Part shown: piece by piece, positions 1 to 11,810 of the stretch
Layout: each line of letters starts with the position of its first letter
How positions within the stretch are numbered: position 1 is the stretch's first letter
NCBI GenBank assembly: GCA_900318335.1
Contig: ONKF01000017.1
Span: 36,321 to 100,320 of the forward strand
Direction of reading: 5' to 3'
DNA from: an uncultured Prevotellaceae bacterium
GTDB taxonomy: Bacteria > Bacteroidota > Bacteroidia > Bacteroidales > Muribaculaceae
DNA length: 64,000 bases
Translations under genes and position numbers: made by a program
The notes under the pieces: model-generated
Seen by the model: the letters and a program-made list of their open reading frames with translations, nothing else
Told to the model about the DNA's origin: nothing
Databases searched by the model: none

Positions 1-917
1 GCACCGTAGTTGAAGCCGCAGAAGGGCTGATACCCCTGTCCGATGCCGATGATGATGGCAAAGATGATGAACGCGAGCCGCGATACGATCGACATGCCCG
101 CAATCGCCGCGTCACCATACACGCCCGCTGCCACATTGAGCATCAACGTGGCAACACTGGCCAGCGCCTGACGTGTGAGCGACGGCGTGCCTCCCTTGAG
201 AATCTCTTGCTGGAAATGCCACTTGGACGACGCCTGTGACAACTGGATGGGGATATTCTCGCCACGTCGCGACATCACCCACAGGACGATGAAACCAAAC
301 AACTGGCTCAACACTGTGCCTATTGCCGTGCCCAAGATGCCCATATCGAGGGTGAACATGAACAACGGCACCAGCAACACATTGAGCACGGCACCAGAAA
401 TCATACCATACATCGCCTGGGTGGCATTACCCTGGAAACGCATCTGGTTGTTGATGACCATCGAGGCAGTCATGATGGGCGCTCCCAGCAGGATAACACC
501 CATGAAGTCCATCGTATAAGGCAAAATGGTGGGCGTGGAACCCAAGATGACTGACAGGGGGCGAAGGAAAATGAGGCCGAGTGCCATGATGACCAAGCCA
601 CAGATGATGCTGCCAACAAACGAAGTAGCGGCCATCTGCCGTGCCTCGTCGATGCGCCGTGCGCCCAAGTGGCGCGACATATAGGTGCCCGCTCCCTGAC
701 CAAAGAGAAAACCGATGGATTGGATTATCGCCATCACAGGAAACACAACACCCACAGCAGCAGTCGCCTGGGTGTTGAGCAGTCCCACATAATAGGTATC
801 CACCAGATTATAGATACTTGTGACAAGCATACTGATAACGGTAGGAACCGCCATCGCTGGGATGACGCGCCTCACGGGTGCCGTTGTTAAGAAAGTATAG
901 TTGTCCTGCTTGCGCAT
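1..917 (-). CDS. MATE family efflux transporter, 3' part outside window
   Basis: Cation-coupled inner-membrane exporter of the multidrug/toxic compound extrusion family. About 305 codons are present and the C-terminal third lies beyond the left window edge; the family is usually about 450 residues. The protein begins MRKQDNYTFLTTAPVRRVI, followed by a hydrophobic segment. The stretches FGQGAGTYMSRHLG near residue 80 and GIGQGYQPFCGFNYG at the window edge are typical of MepA-type MATE proteins. The start is the ATG at 915-917, 28 nt downstream of a TACCTTTG promoter element. The substrate cannot be read from the sequence. Confidence 0.88.
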   Translation of the reverse strand, partial: MRKQDNYTFLTTAPVRRVIPAMAVPTVISMLVTSIYNLVDTYYVGLLNTQATAAVGVVFPVMAIIQSIGFLFGQGAGTYMSRHLGARRIDEARQMAATSFVGSIICGLVIMALGLIFLRPLSVILGSTPTILPYTMDFMGVILLGAPIMTASMVINNQMRFQGNATQAMYGMISGAVLNVLLVPLFMFTLDMGILGTAIGTVLSQLFGFIVLWVMSRRGENIPIQLSQASSKWHFQQEILKGGTPSLTRQALASVATLMLNVAAGVYGDAAIAGMSIVSRLAFIIFAIIIGIGQGYQPFCGFNYG

Positions 918-944
918 CAAGTTTTGGTTATTTTTTTGAGGGTG

Positions 945-952
945 CAAAGGTA
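945..952 (-). promoter_or_regulatory. Promoter -7 box of the MATE gene
   Basis: TACCTTTG on the minus strand matches the Bacteroidetes -7 consensus TAnnTTTG and lies 28 nt before the MATE start. No clear -33 TTG was seen. Confidence 0.55.
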
Positions 953-1052
953 CAAAAAAGTTTCGAGTTAGCAGTAGTCAGTACCTAAGTTTATAGTACC
1001 CATTCATCAGTTGCTGACATTTTTCCAGGGAACAATCACCCCCTATTGCCAA

Positions 1053-1736
1053 CTATTCATTTTCCATCAGCCACTTGATGCCCTTGACCACACGCAAGGG
1101 AGGATTTTTAAAATGATTACCGGGGTTGAACTCAAACTTCACATTCAGGCCCCGTTCGGCCAGCAGGAGAGCCAATGCCTGGGTGCGTTCCCCCACAGTC
1201 TGCAACACGGCGTTGCGTGATGTGCTCTCCTTGTCGCCCACCGACAGATACACGCCCTGTAACGGCAGGGCGGGTTCATTGGCCCGGGCATAGTCCAGCC
1301 ACCCGGGATACCACATTGACCCCGATGCCGACAGGATGCGGGAGAACAAGTCGGTGTGATAGGCAGCCCACACGGCAAACAACCCAGCCAGGGAATATCC
1401 GGCCAGACAACGCCATGCGGGTGGCGCGTCGAGCAGGCGCTCAACCTGTGGCACCACATCGCCCGTGAGGACGGGCAGCCATTGAGGGGCCTCGCCTGCA
1501 AAGTTGTCATCCTTGGAAACCACCGTTTCGACAGGCCACGGGGACAATTCCTGGTTCCAGTGCAGGCCGCTGATGGTCACCAGATTAAATCCACTACAGC
1601 CCACCTGCTTGCAGGCATCAAGCAGTAATTGCCCATTCTCATGATAATCAATGGAATAGACCAGTGGCGCACTACCATTGACCAAATGGTAGAGGCACAC
1701 CCTGCGATGCCCGAAAAACAATTCCCGTATCTCCAT
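1053..1736 (-). CDS. Putative esterase, alpha/beta hydrolase fold
   Basis: A 227-residue cytoplasmic protein resembling the esterase D/enterochelin esterase-like group. The nucleophile elbow is G-Y-S-L-A-G with Ser115. Asp168 in VGDKES and His208 in PGNHF are plausible remaining triad members. There is no signal peptide. Its neighbours, a MATE exporter and metG, give no functional hint, and the substrate is unknown. The start ATG lies exactly 5 nt after a TAATTTTG promoter box, so the mRNA may be leaderless. Confidence 0.75.
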   Translation of the reverse strand: MEIRELFFGHRRVCLYHLVNGSAPLVYSIDYHENGQLLLDACKQVGCSGFNLVTISGLHWNQELSPWPVETVVSKDDNFAGEAPQWLPVLTGDVVPQVERLLDAPPAWRCLAGYSLAGLFAVWAAYHTDLFSRILSASGSMWYPGWLDYARANEPALPLQGVYLSVGDKESTSRNAVLQTVGERTQALALLLAERGLNVKFEFNPGNHFKNPPLRVVKGIKWLMENE

Positions 1737-1741
1737 AGCGG

Positions 1742-1749
1742 CAAAATTA
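1742..1749 (-). promoter_or_regulatory. Promoter -7 box abutting the esterase start
   Basis: TAATTTTG on the minus strand ends 5 nt before the ATG of the esterase gene, placing the expected transcription start at or next to the start codon. No -33 element is obvious. Confidence 0.5.
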
Positions 1750-1923
1750 CAAAAATATCATTTCCATTGTTCCATTATGACCAATTAATAGAACCGTCAC
1801 TGACGATGTGCTGTGCCTATAACAGGTGCCAGAACTGCATTCGTTACTGGCATTCTTACTCTATATCTTAAGGACTTAGGACCAAAAACTGAGGATTAGG
1901 GATGGGAAGTGGAAACTTTTTCG

Positions 1924-1931
1924 TACCTTTG
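1924..1931 (+). promoter_or_regulatory. Promoter -7 box of metG
   Basis: TACCTTTG matches TAnnTTTG and lies 47 nt before the metG ATG. No strong -33 TTG is visible upstream. Confidence 0.5.
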
Positions 1932-1978
1932 CAAGTTCAAACGGATATCAACACATTAAATATAGAAATAATAAGACA

Positions 1979-4045
1979 ATGGAGAAAGAGAAGAAATTTG
2001 CCCGTACGCTGGTGACGACAGCGTTGCCCTATGCTAACGGTCCTGTCCACATTGGCCATCTGGCTGGCGTGTATGTGCCTGCCGACATCTATGTGCGCTA
2101 CCTGCGTCTGCAGGGCGAGAACGTGCTGTTCGTCGGCGGTAGCGACGAGCACGGCGTGCCCGTGACCCAGCGCGCCCGCAAGGAGGGCATCACCCCCCAG
2201 CAGGTTGTGGACCGCTACCATAAAATCATCAAAGACTCCTTTGAGGAATTTGGTATCTCCTACGATATCTACAGCCGCACGACGTCCACGACGCACCACC
2301 AGTTTGCAGCCGAATTCTTCCGCAAACTCTATGACGACGGAAAGCTCATCGAGAAGACCACCAAGCAGTTCTATGACGAGCAGGACGGCAAGTTCCTTAC
2401 CGACCGCGACGTCGAGGGAGAGTGCCCCTATTGCCACCATCCGGCAGCCAAGGGTAACCAGTGTGAGGACGGTTGTGGCCGTGACCTGGACCCAACCGAA
2501 CTCATCAACCCGCACGCCAAGGACAGCGACCATCCCCTCGTCCTCAAGGACACCACCAACTGGTTCCTGCCCCTCAACGAGTATGAGGGCTGGTTGAAAG
2601 AGTGGATCCTCGAAGGTCACCAGGAGTGGCGCAGCAACGTCTATGGCCAGTGCAAATCGTGGCTCGACAATGGATTGCAGCCCCGTGCGATGACACGCGA
2701 CCTGGATTGGGGTATCCCCGTTCCCGTCGAGGGCGCCGAGGGCAAGGTGCTCTACGTGTGGTTTGACGCCCCCATCGGCTACATCAGCAACACCAAGGAG
2801 CTGTGCGAGGCCCAGCCCGAGCGTTGGGGTACCTGGCAGCAGTGGTGGCAGCAGCAGGACACACGCCTCATCCACTTCATCGGCAAGGATAATATCGTGT
2901 TCCACTGCATCATCTTCCCGACAATGATGAAAGCCCACGGCGACTATGTGATGCCCGACAATGTGCCCGCCAACGAGTTCCTCAACCTGGAGGGTGACAA
3001 GATCTCGACCAGCCGTAACTGGGCTGTCTGGCTGCATGAGTACCTCAAGGACTTCCCCGGCAAACAGGACGTGCTGCGCTATGTGCTCACCGCCAATGCT
3101 CCCGAGACCAAGGATAACGACTTCACCTGGAAGGACTTCCAAGCCCGCAACAATAATGAGTTGGTGGCTATTCTGGGTAACTTTGTGAACCGTGCTCTGG
3201 TGCTGACCCACAAGTTCTGTGGCGGCATCGTTCCCGAGGTGGGCGAGCTCACCGACATCGACCGCGAGGCCATCGAGGAGTTCAAGAACGTGAAGGCCAC
3301 ATTGAGCGACAACATTGAGCACTTCCACTTCCGCGAGGCCCAGAAGGACGCCATGAATCTTGCCCGCATCGGCAACAAGTACCTCGCCGACAACGAGCCC
3401 TGGAAACTCGCCAAGACCGACATGGCCCGCGTGCAGACCATCATGCACCTGGCCCTGCAGATCACGGCCAACCTGGCCATCGCCTTCGAGCCGTTCCTGC
3501 CCTTCAGTTCGCAGAAACTGCGCACCATGATTGGCATGGACGCCGCCGACTGGAGCCGACTGGGTGACATCGACATCCTGCCCGCTGGCCGCACACTGGA
3601 GCAGCCCGTGCTGTTGTTCGAGAAAATTGAGGATGACGTGATCGACGCTCAGATCCAGCGTCTGGAGCGCATCAAGCAGGAGAATATCATCAACAACTTC
3701 AAGCCCAAGCCCGTCACCACCTCGTGCACCATCGACGACTTTGCCAAGCTCGACATCCGCGTGGGCACCGTCCTGGAGTGTGAAAAGGTGAAGAAGGCCG
3801 ACAAACTGTTGAAATTCACCATCGACGACGGCATGGCAGGCCGCACCATCATCAGCGGCATCGCCAAGTGGTACCAGCCCGAGGACCTGGTGGGTAAGCA
3901 AGTGTGCTTCATCGCCAATTTCCCGCCCCGCAAGCTCAAGGGCATCGAGAGCCAGGGCATGATCCTGAGTGCCGAGGACGCAGGCGGTCGCCTCGTCGTC
4001 ATCGGCCCGACCGGTCCCGTCAAGCCCGGTTGCCAAGTCGGATAA
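1979..4045 (+). CDS. metG: Methionyl-tRNA synthetase
   Basis: Charges tRNA-Met with methionine in the cytoplasm; class I aminoacyl-tRNA synthetase of 688 residues. The HIGH signature is at residues 24-27 and the KMSKS loop is present as KISTS at 341-345. A four-cysteine zinc knuckle (Cys149, 152, 162, 166) marks the zinc-binding MetRS type. The last ~100 residues, beginning [10 protein letters not shown], form the C-terminal EMAP-like tRNA-binding/dimerisation domain. Length and domain order are normal. Very long open frames occur on the opposite strand, but they are shadows of GC-rich codons. Confidence 0.98.
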   Translation: MEKEKKFARTLVTTALPYANGPVHIGHLAGVYVPADIYVRYLRLQGENVLFVGGSDEHGVPVTQRARKEGITPQQVVDRYHKIIKDSFEEFGISYDIYSRTTSTTHHQFAAEFFRKLYDDGKLIEKTTKQFYDEQDGKFLTDRDVEGECPYCHHPAAKGNQCEDGCGRDLDPTELINPHAKDSDHPLVLKDTTNWFLPLNEYEGWLKEWILEGHQEWRSNVYGQCKSWLDNGLQPRAMTRDLDWGIPVPVEGAEGKVLYVWFDAPIGYISNTKELCEAQPERWGTWQQWWQQQDTRLIHFIGKDNIVFHCIIFPTMMKAHGDYVMPDNVPANEFLNLEGDKISTSRNWAVWLHEYLKDFPGKQDVLRYVLTANAPETKDNDFTWKDFQARNNNELVAILGNFVNRALVLTHKFCGGIVPEVGELTDIDREAIEEFKNVKATLSDNIEHFHFREAQKDAMNLARIGNKYLADNEPWKLAKTDMARVQTIMHLALQITANLAIAFEPFLPFSSQKLRTMIGMDAADWSRLGDIDILPAGRTLEQPVLLFEKIEDDVIDAQIQRLERIKQENIINNFKPKPVTTSCTIDDFAKLDIRVGTVLECEKVKKADKLLKFTIDDGMAGRTIISGIAKWYQPEDLVGKQVCFIANFPPRKLKGIESQGMILSAEDAGGRLVVIGPTGPVKPGCQVG

Positions 4046-4086
4046 TGCTATAGCGGCAAGTACCGCTCGAAGTTTAGGGATTATAG

Positions 4087-4122
4087 ATTAGTGGTTAGAG
4101 AGTTCTCTATCCACTAATTTTT
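4087..4122. terminator. Bidirectional terminator between metG and the rRNA methyltransferase
   Basis: ATTAGTGG at 4087-4094 pairs with CCACTAAT at 4111-4118. The inner TAGAGA/TCTCTA extends the stem, and TTTTT follows. It lies between convergent genes. Confidence 0.7.
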
Positions 4123-4147
4123 ACTATTATCCCCATGGGAGAGCACT

Positions 4148-5515
4148 TTACTCGATGACATCAGGCTTGGTGTCGGGCAGATGGGTGCTGAGGATGCGTT
4201 GTGGCTTGGGATAGAGGTTGTTGGCACGGTTGCCCAGGTTGTTGGCAAAGCCCAAGACAGCGCCATTGTGGGCGACGAGAATGTAGCCGCGAGGGCCGTC
4301 GAGGGCGACCGACTCTCCGCGCAGGTAGCGCAGGGCGGTCGGATAGTCCACTTCACAGACGGGGAAGGCACCCGCAGCTCTCACTGTTGACATGGCAAGC
4401 GCATGATGAGGTACCGTCTTGCGTCCCATCACTGTGGCCAATTCCACACCGGCATGCAGCACGTTTAACGAGGCACGCAGGGCTGCCACCTCGCGGTGGA
4501 TGTCCTGTGGTACGGCGATATAGAGGTCGCCCTGCGGTTCGATGGCATAATCATCAGGGCTTGAAAGCCATTTTTTGCCGATTTCATCGGCTTTTTTCGG
4601 CAATTTTTCCTTTATTCTGATATCTTGTCTGAGTCCCTCACCGTCCTTGCGGAATATTGCCATAAACAGCCCCTCGCCATCCACACGGTGAGGCATGAAG
4701 CGGTAACAGTGAGCATCGCTGCCGATGGCGGAATGGATGTTCCAAGACGGCTCAACGGGCACCTCCAGCGATGAGGCGCCTAATTCATTAACGATGTACT
4801 CGGCCATCAACTCGTTTTCCTCACGGTTATAGGTACAGGTGCTGTAGATGAGCAGTCCACCAGGGCGCAATGCCTGCCACACGTCGGCAAGAATGTCGCG
4901 CTGGCGCTGGGCGCATTGCTCTACCAGAGCAGGCGACCACTGGGCCACAGCCTCGTCATCCTTGCGCATCATACCCTCACCGCTACACGGCACGTCGGTT
5001 GCGATGACGTCAAAGAAACGGGCCAACTTGCCTATCTGAGCCGGAGTGTTGCTCGTCACCATGCAACGGGGATCACCCCAACGGATGACATTGTCGGCCA
5101 GCACGCGTGCACGCTGCGGCACAATCTCATTAGCAACCACGAGCGATTGCAGCGGCAATGCCTGGATGGCTGATGTGGTCTTGCCACCAGGGGCAGCACA
5201 CAGGTCAAGGTAACGCACGGGCGATTGAATAAAATGCCTGATGATGTGGGCGATGAACATCGACGAGGCATCCTGCACATAGTATCGCCCCGCGTGCCAG
5301 TCGGGGTCAAACGTGAACGCCGGCCGGTCAGTGAGATAAAAGCCCTGGTCACACCATGGCACACGGCGGGAACCAGCGGGAACAGCAGTCCCACGCGCTC
5401 CGTTAACACGCACAGCGACACTGGGCTGACTCGACGTGATAGCATCGGTCAACCGCTCCCATTCGTCAGGCAACAGCCCACGTAATTGCTCTATAAACGC
5501 TTCAGGCAGATTCAT
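4148..5515 (-). CDS. rRNA m5C methyltransferase, RsmF/NOL1-NOP2-Sun family
   Basis: SAM-dependent 5-methylcytosine methyltransferase acting on rRNA, 455 residues. The SAM-binding motif LCAAPGGKT is at about residues 105-113. The two catalytic cysteines lie in DVPCSGEG (Cys177) and YSTCTYNREENE (Cys227). The C-terminal region fits the PUA-like/RsmF C domain of YebU-type enzymes. An upstream GTG is in frame, but a TACTTTTG promoter box overlaps it, so the ATG at 5513-5515 is preferred; it begins MNLPEAF. The target base cannot be deduced from sequence alone, though RsmF-like (16S rRNA) is most likely. Confidence 0.92.
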   Translation of the reverse strand: MNLPEAFIEQLRGLLPDEWERLTDAITSSQPSVAVRVNGARGTAVPAGSRRVPWCDQGFYLTDRPAFTFDPDWHAGRYYVQDASSMFIAHIIRHFIQSPVRYLDLCAAPGGKTTSAIQALPLQSLVVANEIVPQRARVLADNVIRWGDPRCMVTSNTPAQIGKLARFFDVIATDVPCSGEGMMRKDDEAVAQWSPALVEQCAQRQRDILADVWQALRPGGLLIYSTCTYNREENELMAEYIVNELGASSLEVPVEPSWNIHSAIGSDAHCYRFMPHRVDGEGLFMAIFRKDGEGLRQDIRIKEKLPKKADEIGKKWLSSPDDYAIEPQGDLYIAVPQDIHREVAALRASLNVLHAGVELATVMGRKTVPHHALAMSTVRAAGAFPVCEVDYPTALRYLRGESVALDGPRGYILVAHNGAVLGFANNLGNRANNLYPKPQRILSTHLPDTKPDVIE

Positions 5516-5520
5516 CGCCA

Positions 5521-5528
5521 CAAAAGTA
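5521..5528 (-). promoter_or_regulatory. Promoter -7 box abutting the methyltransferase start
   Basis: TACTTTTG on the minus strand ends 5 nt before the ATG, the same spacing seen at three other genes in the window. Confidence 0.5.
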
Positions 5529-5581
5529 ACATAAATGCCGAAAAACCTCCTTTAAATTATAGTTTTTTAAGGATTGAAAAT

Positions 5582-7650
<2,069 letters not shown>

Positions 7651-7672
7651 TTCAACCTCCAGCCTTTGGCTA

Positions 7673-7710
7673 CGCGGGGCGTAATCCCCGCGACGATATA
7701 TTATTTTTTT
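7673..7710 (+). terminator. First terminator after gyrB
   Basis: CGCGGGG (7673-7679) pairs perfectly with CCCCGCG (7686-7692) around a 6-nt loop, followed by an AT-rich tract ending in TTTTTTT. Confidence 0.65.
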
Positions 7711-7717
7711 CTGCTAC

Positions 7718-7758
7718 AATCCCCTGGTGCCGCACTTGCCACACCGGGGGATTTTTCT
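7718..7758 (+). terminator. Second terminator after gyrB
   Basis: AATCCCCTGGTG (7718-7729) pairs with CACCGGGGGATT (7742-7753), 12 bp with one G-U, followed by TTTTT. The rest of the 7651-8096 gap is AT-rich and holds only the likely susC promoter. Confidence 0.75.
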
Positions 7759-7939
7759 GCTCCTTACACCCGCATCACATTATTTACTCTTATCGAGCGG
7801 CCAGAGGCAAAACATGTAATCAGGTCATGCCTTTGTTAATTATTCAAAAAAAATAAAGTTAAAACATAACAAAATTGTGTGATTTTTTCTAAAAAATAGG
7901 CATTTTGGACACTTTATGGGCATTTTTCTCGATAAGTTG

Positions 7940-7970
7940 TTTGTAGTATTAATTATTTTTTGCAATTTTG
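7940..7970 (+). promoter_or_regulatory. Candidate susC promoter
   Basis: TTTG at 7940-7943, a 19-nt spacer and CAATTTTG at 7963-7970. This is one mismatch from TAnnTTTG. It would give a leader of about 120 nt before susC. Confidence 0.4.
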
Positions 7971-8096
7971 CCATTTGAAATTCTTGATGCAATGGTAAAG
8001 TCTGTTAAAATGGATGCTTCAACTTGTTATCAAGCCAATTAATAACATTAAGATATTAACCAATTCATTAACTTCAATTTTTAAAAGCAAGTGCGT

Positions 8097-11000
8097 ATGA
8101 AAAAACAATTAGCACTGTTGGCCGCCCTGGCTATCGCCTGCGGAGCTCCCGCTGGGATGACATCGCTTCCCAGCACGGGTTTCACAGCCAAGGGTACCAA
8201 CCGCGGTACCGCCACCGATGTGGACGGCAAGTATTCAATCAACGCCAATCGAGGTGACGTGCTCATCATTTCCTACGTGGGCAGCAAGCCCATGGAGGTT
8301 ACCGTGGGCAGCAGTGCCATGGACATTGACATGGCAGCCAATGACCAGGTCCTCGATGAGGTTGTTGTAACCGCACTCGGTATCCGCAAGGACAAGAAGT
8401 CGCTGGGTTATGCAGTCGATGACTTGAAGGCCGAGGAACTGATGCGCAACAAGAACACCAACGCCATCAACTCACTTGCCGGTAAGATCGCCGGTGTAAA
8501 CATCACCCAGTCGTCTGGTGCCGCAGGTTCGGGTGCTCAGATCATCCTGCGTGGTGGTACATCACTGGAGCGCGACAACCAGCCGCTGTTTGTTGTGGAT
8601 GGTGTCATCTATGACAACTCCACCTCGATTATCGGTAACTCTGGCTTTGATGGCATGACCGGTGTGGCAACCACCAACTCCAACCGTGTGATGGATATCA
8701 ATCCCGAGGATATCGAGAGCATGAGTGTACTGAAGGGCCCCGCCGCAGCTGCGCTTTACGGCTCAAAGGCTGCCAACGGTGTTGTCATCATCTCCACCAA
8801 GAAGGGTAAAGAAGGCCACGTGGAGGTTAACTTGAACGCTAAGTTCATCACCACCTGGGCAAAATACCTTCCCGAGACCCAAAAGAAATACAAACGTGGT
8901 TATGTATGGCAACACTACAATGAAGATGGTTCTTACAAGGATTTCACCTATGATGACAAGACCTATTCATCGTGGGGAGCTCCCGCCGCTCCTGGCGAGA
9001 CCGTGTATGATAACATCGGTAACTTCTTTGAGAGAGGTAATGCTTGGGACACCAACGTGAGCGTTAGCGGCGGTACCAAGTACAATAACTTCTTCCTGAG
9101 TGGTTCATTCTATGATCAGGACGGTATCATTCCCACCACGGGTTATACCAAAACCACCTTCCGCTTCAATGGTGAGCAACGTTTTGGCCATTTCACCTTT
9201 GGTGCCAATGCCGCCTATAGCCAAGCCCGCACTACAAAGACTCTGACCAGTGCCGCTCTTTACGGTGATAACGGCCAGGGTACGATGTACACAGTGTATA
9301 ACTGGAACCCATTTGAGGACATGAGGAACTATCTCAATGAGGACGGTTCGCGTGCCACCTTGCGTCCTGACTTGATGCCATGGGAAGAGCGCAATAATCC
9401 TTACTGGATTCTGAAGAAGGACCGTCTGACTGATGATACCGAGCGTTTCACCGGCAACTTCAACGTGAAGTGGGACATCTTTGACTGGTGGTGGATCAGC
9501 TACCGCATGGGTGTTGACTCTTACACAACCGAGAACACTAACAAACTCGCTTCTGGTGGTACCCACAAGGAGAACTGGAAGAACGGTATGTACAGTGAGA
9601 ACTCTATGCGTTACCGTTACCTGTCCAACAACCTGATGACCAACTTCAACAAACAGTTCGGTGACTTCAACTTCAACCTGCTGTTAGGTGGTACTACCGA
9701 GTACACCAAGCGCCAAAGGAACTCCCGCATGGCTTGGAACTTCCAGGTACCCGACTTCTTCTCGTTTGACAATGCGCTGAAGGAGGATCGCGATTTCTCA
9801 AATTACAAGAGCCGCAAACGTTTGGCTGGTGTCTTCGGTGAGTTCCGTATTGATTGGCGCAGCGCTCTGTTCTTGACAGTGACTGGCCGCAACGACTGGT
9901 CTTCTACTCTGCCCAAGGAAAACCGCAGCTACTTCTATCCTAGTGTGAGCGGTGCTATTGTGTTCACCGAACTGATGGGTGACTCTCGTCCCGATTGGCT
10001 GACCTTCGGTAAACTCCGTGCCAGCTGGGCTAAGGTAGGTAAGGATACCGATCCTTATGTAACAAACACCTATCTATGGCCCGTGGGCACTTACCTGAAT
10101 GGTATGACCGGTGTGGGTAACACTTGGACCACTGGTAACCCCTTCCTGAAACCTGAGATCACCAAATCGACCGAGGTGGGTATTGAAATGCGCTTCTTCA
10201 ACAACCGCCTGCACTTCGACTATGCTTATTATACCAACAACTCCATCAACCAGATCATGGAGCCTCGTCTGTCTAACTTCATCGGTTACATCCTACGTAA
10301 GGTGAACGCTGGTGACGTTTACAACAAGGGTATGGAGCTCACGATTGGCGGTACACCCATCAAGACTCGTAACTTCACTTGGGAAACCAACCTGATTATG
10401 AGTGGCAACCGCGGTACGGTGAAGAACCTCATCGACGGTGTGGACATCCTCTACGTGACCGACGTACAGGTGGGTAGCGCACGTGCTGCCTCATTCAATG
10501 GCGGTAACTTTATGGCCATCAGCGGTAGCGAATTAGACCGTGACCCCAAAGGCAACCTGATTCTTGATGACAACAACATGCCCACTGGTGGCAAGAACGA
10601 TAAACTGGAAATCGGTAACCGCGAGCCCAAGTTCTCCGGTGGTTGGAACAATACCCTGACCTGGAGGAACTGGACTTTCAACATGTTGTGGGAATTCCGT
10701 GTAGGCGGCCATGTTTACAACGGCACCCTTTACTCGATGGTTACCAATGGTACTGCTGCTTTGACCGAAGGTCGTAACCACCTTTCAATCACTGGTGTTC
10801 ACCAGACTGGAACTCAAGATGTTGTTGGCGAAGATGGCAAAACGACTAAGGTTCCCGTTTACTCAGATCCTACGACTTATGAATTTGAGGCCGGTAAGCT
10901 CTATGACTATAATGGCAAGCAGACTCCGGGTGAGTGGATCATCAACAACTACTACACCGATTATTACTTGAAAGAGAGCACAAACTTCATGAAGAAGGTT

Positions 11001-11801
11001 AACGCACTGCGCCTGCGCACCATTTCGCTCTCTTATGCCCTGCCCAAGTCATTACTGGCACGCACCAAATACATCAAAGCTTGCTCGCTGACCGCTACAG
11101 GTACCAACCTGCTGCTGTTTACCAACTACGATGGTGATCCCGAGGTAGCTGCCGCTGGTGCTGGTTCGATTGGTTCAAGCTCCGTAGGTATCGACTACTG
11201 CGGTGTTCCCTCAACGGCAAGTCTCTCCTTCGGTGTCAACATGACCTTCGGCACTGACTATGAGGCTCCCGCCCGCGTGAACAATGTTGAGCTTGAAAAC
11301 CTGAACGGCCAGATCAACGACCTGCGCAACCAGCTTGCTAACGCTCAGAACGCCAGCAACGCCCGCATTGCCCAGCTCGAGAATGACCTCGCTGCTGCCA
11401 ACAAGGCTCTGGCTAACTGCCGCAATGACCTGAATGCTGCCAAGAATGCCGCTCCCAAGGTGGTTGACAACAGCAAGCAGTACATGAACGTCCTGGTTCA
11501 CTTCCCCGTGAACAAGACCGGTATCACCGCCGACCAGCGTGCCAACGTTGAGCGCGTGGCTGCTTACCTGAAGAGCCATCCCGGAGCAACTTGCGAAATC
11601 AAGGGTTACGCTTCGCCCGAGGGCAACCAGGAGAACAACATCAAGCTCGCTAACGGCCGCGCCGCCAGCGTGAAGGATATGCTCGTTAACAAGTATGGTA
11701 TCGCTGCCAACCGCATCAACGCTGCTGGCCAGGGTATCAGCAACATGTTTGACGAATTGAGTTGGAACCGCGTTTCCATCTGTGAGATCATCGTGAAGTA
11801 A
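8097..11801 (+). CDS. SusC/RagA TonB-dependent transporter with C-terminal coiled coil and OmpA-like domain
   Basis: Outer-membrane active transporter that works with the adjacent SusD lipoprotein; 1234 residues from ATG 8097 (a GTG two codons earlier is less likely). Order of parts: an N-terminal signal-like segment; an incomplete carboxypeptidase-regulatory-like domain (KGTNRGTATDVDGKYSI onward); the plug, starting near LDEVVVTALG and including LRGGTSLERDNQPLFVVDG and NGVVIISTKKG; and the beta-barrel to about residue 1055. After the barrel come a heptad-rich coiled coil (about 1061-1126) and an OmpA-C-like domain (1127-1234) with GYASPEG and a terminal NRVSI. Ordinary SusC proteins end at the last barrel strand. 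The N-terminus is unusually short before the KGT motif. The substrate is unknown and no glycan enzymes are adjacent. Confidence 0.92.
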   Translation: MKKQLALLAALAIACGAPAGMTSLPSTGFTAKGTNRGTATDVDGKYSINANRGDVLIISYVGSKPMEVTVGSSAMDIDMAANDQVLDEVVVTALGIRKDKKSLGYAVDDLKAEELMRNKNTNAINSLAGKIAGVNITQSSGAAGSGAQIILRGGTSLERDNQPLFVVDGVIYDNSTSIIGNSGFDGMTGVATTNSNRVMDINPEDIESMSVLKGPAAAALYGSKAANGVVIISTKKGKEGHVEVNLNAKFITTWAKYLPETQKKYKRGYVWQHYNEDGSYKDFTYDDKTYSSWGAPAAPGETVYDNIGNFFERGNAWDTNVSVSGGTKYNNFFLSGSFYDQDGIIPTTGYTKTTFRFNGEQRFGHFTFGANAAYSQARTTKTLTSAALYGDNGQGTMYTVYNWNPFEDMRNYLNEDGSRATLRPDLMPWEERNNPYWILKKDRLTDDTERFTGNFNVKWDIFDWWWISYRMGVDSYTTENTNKLASGGTHKENWKNGMYSENSMRYRYLSNNLMTNFNKQFGDFNFNLLLGGTTEYTKRQRNSRMAWNFQVPDFFSFDNALKEDRDFSNYKSRKRLAGVFGEFRIDWRSALFLTVTGRNDWSSTLPKENRSYFYPSVSGAIVFTELMGDSRPDWLTFGKLRASWAKVGKDTDPYVTNTYLWPVGTYLNGMTGVGNTWTTGNPFLKPEITKSTEVGIEMRFFNNRLHFDYAYYTNNSINQIMEPRLSNFIGYILRKVNAGDVYNKGMELTIGGTPIKTRNFTWETNLIMSGNRGTVKNLIDGVDILYVTDVQVGSARAASFNGGNFMAISGSELDRDPKGNLILDDNNMPTGGKNDKLEIGNREPKFSGGWNNTLTWRNWTFNMLWEFRVGGHVYNGTLYSMVTNGTAALTEGRNHLSITGVHQTGTQDVVGEDGKTTKVPVYSDPTTYEFEAGKLYDYNGKQTPGEWIINNYYTDYYLKESTNFMKKVNALRLRTISLSYALPKSLLARTKYIKACSLTATGTNLLLFTNYDGDPEVAAAGAGSIGSSSVGIDYCGVPSTASLSFGVNMTFGTDYEAPARVNNVELENLNGQINDLRNQLANAQNASNARIAQLENDLAAANKALANCRNDLNAAKNAAPKVVDNSKQYMNVLVHFPVNKTGITADQRANVERVAAYLKSHPGATCEIKGYASPEGNQENNIKLANGRAASVKDMLVNKYGIAANRINAAGQGISNMFDELSWNRVSICEIIVK
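11277..11798 (+). other. Coiled coil plus OmpA-like peptidoglycan-binding module at the SusC C-terminus
   Basis: Residues 1061-1126 (11277-11474) are Ala/Asn/Leu/Gln-rich heptads such as INDLRNQL and LENDLAAANKALANC, reminiscent of the Lpp alanine zipper. Residues 1127-1234 (11475-11798) resemble the OmpA C-terminal domain: VHFPVN strand, NVERVAAYL helix, EIKGYASPEGN, NGRAASVKDML, NRINAAGQG and a final WNRVSICEI. A near-identical module ends the second SusC of the window. Confidence 0.85.
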
Positions 11802-11810
11802 GATTAACAA

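Noticed and set aside
1937-4036. A 699-codon open frame antisense to metG
   Set aside because: It is a shadow of GC-biased codons in metG. The composition is low-complexity Val/Leu/Asp/Gly with no domain, while the sense frame is unmistakably MetRS.
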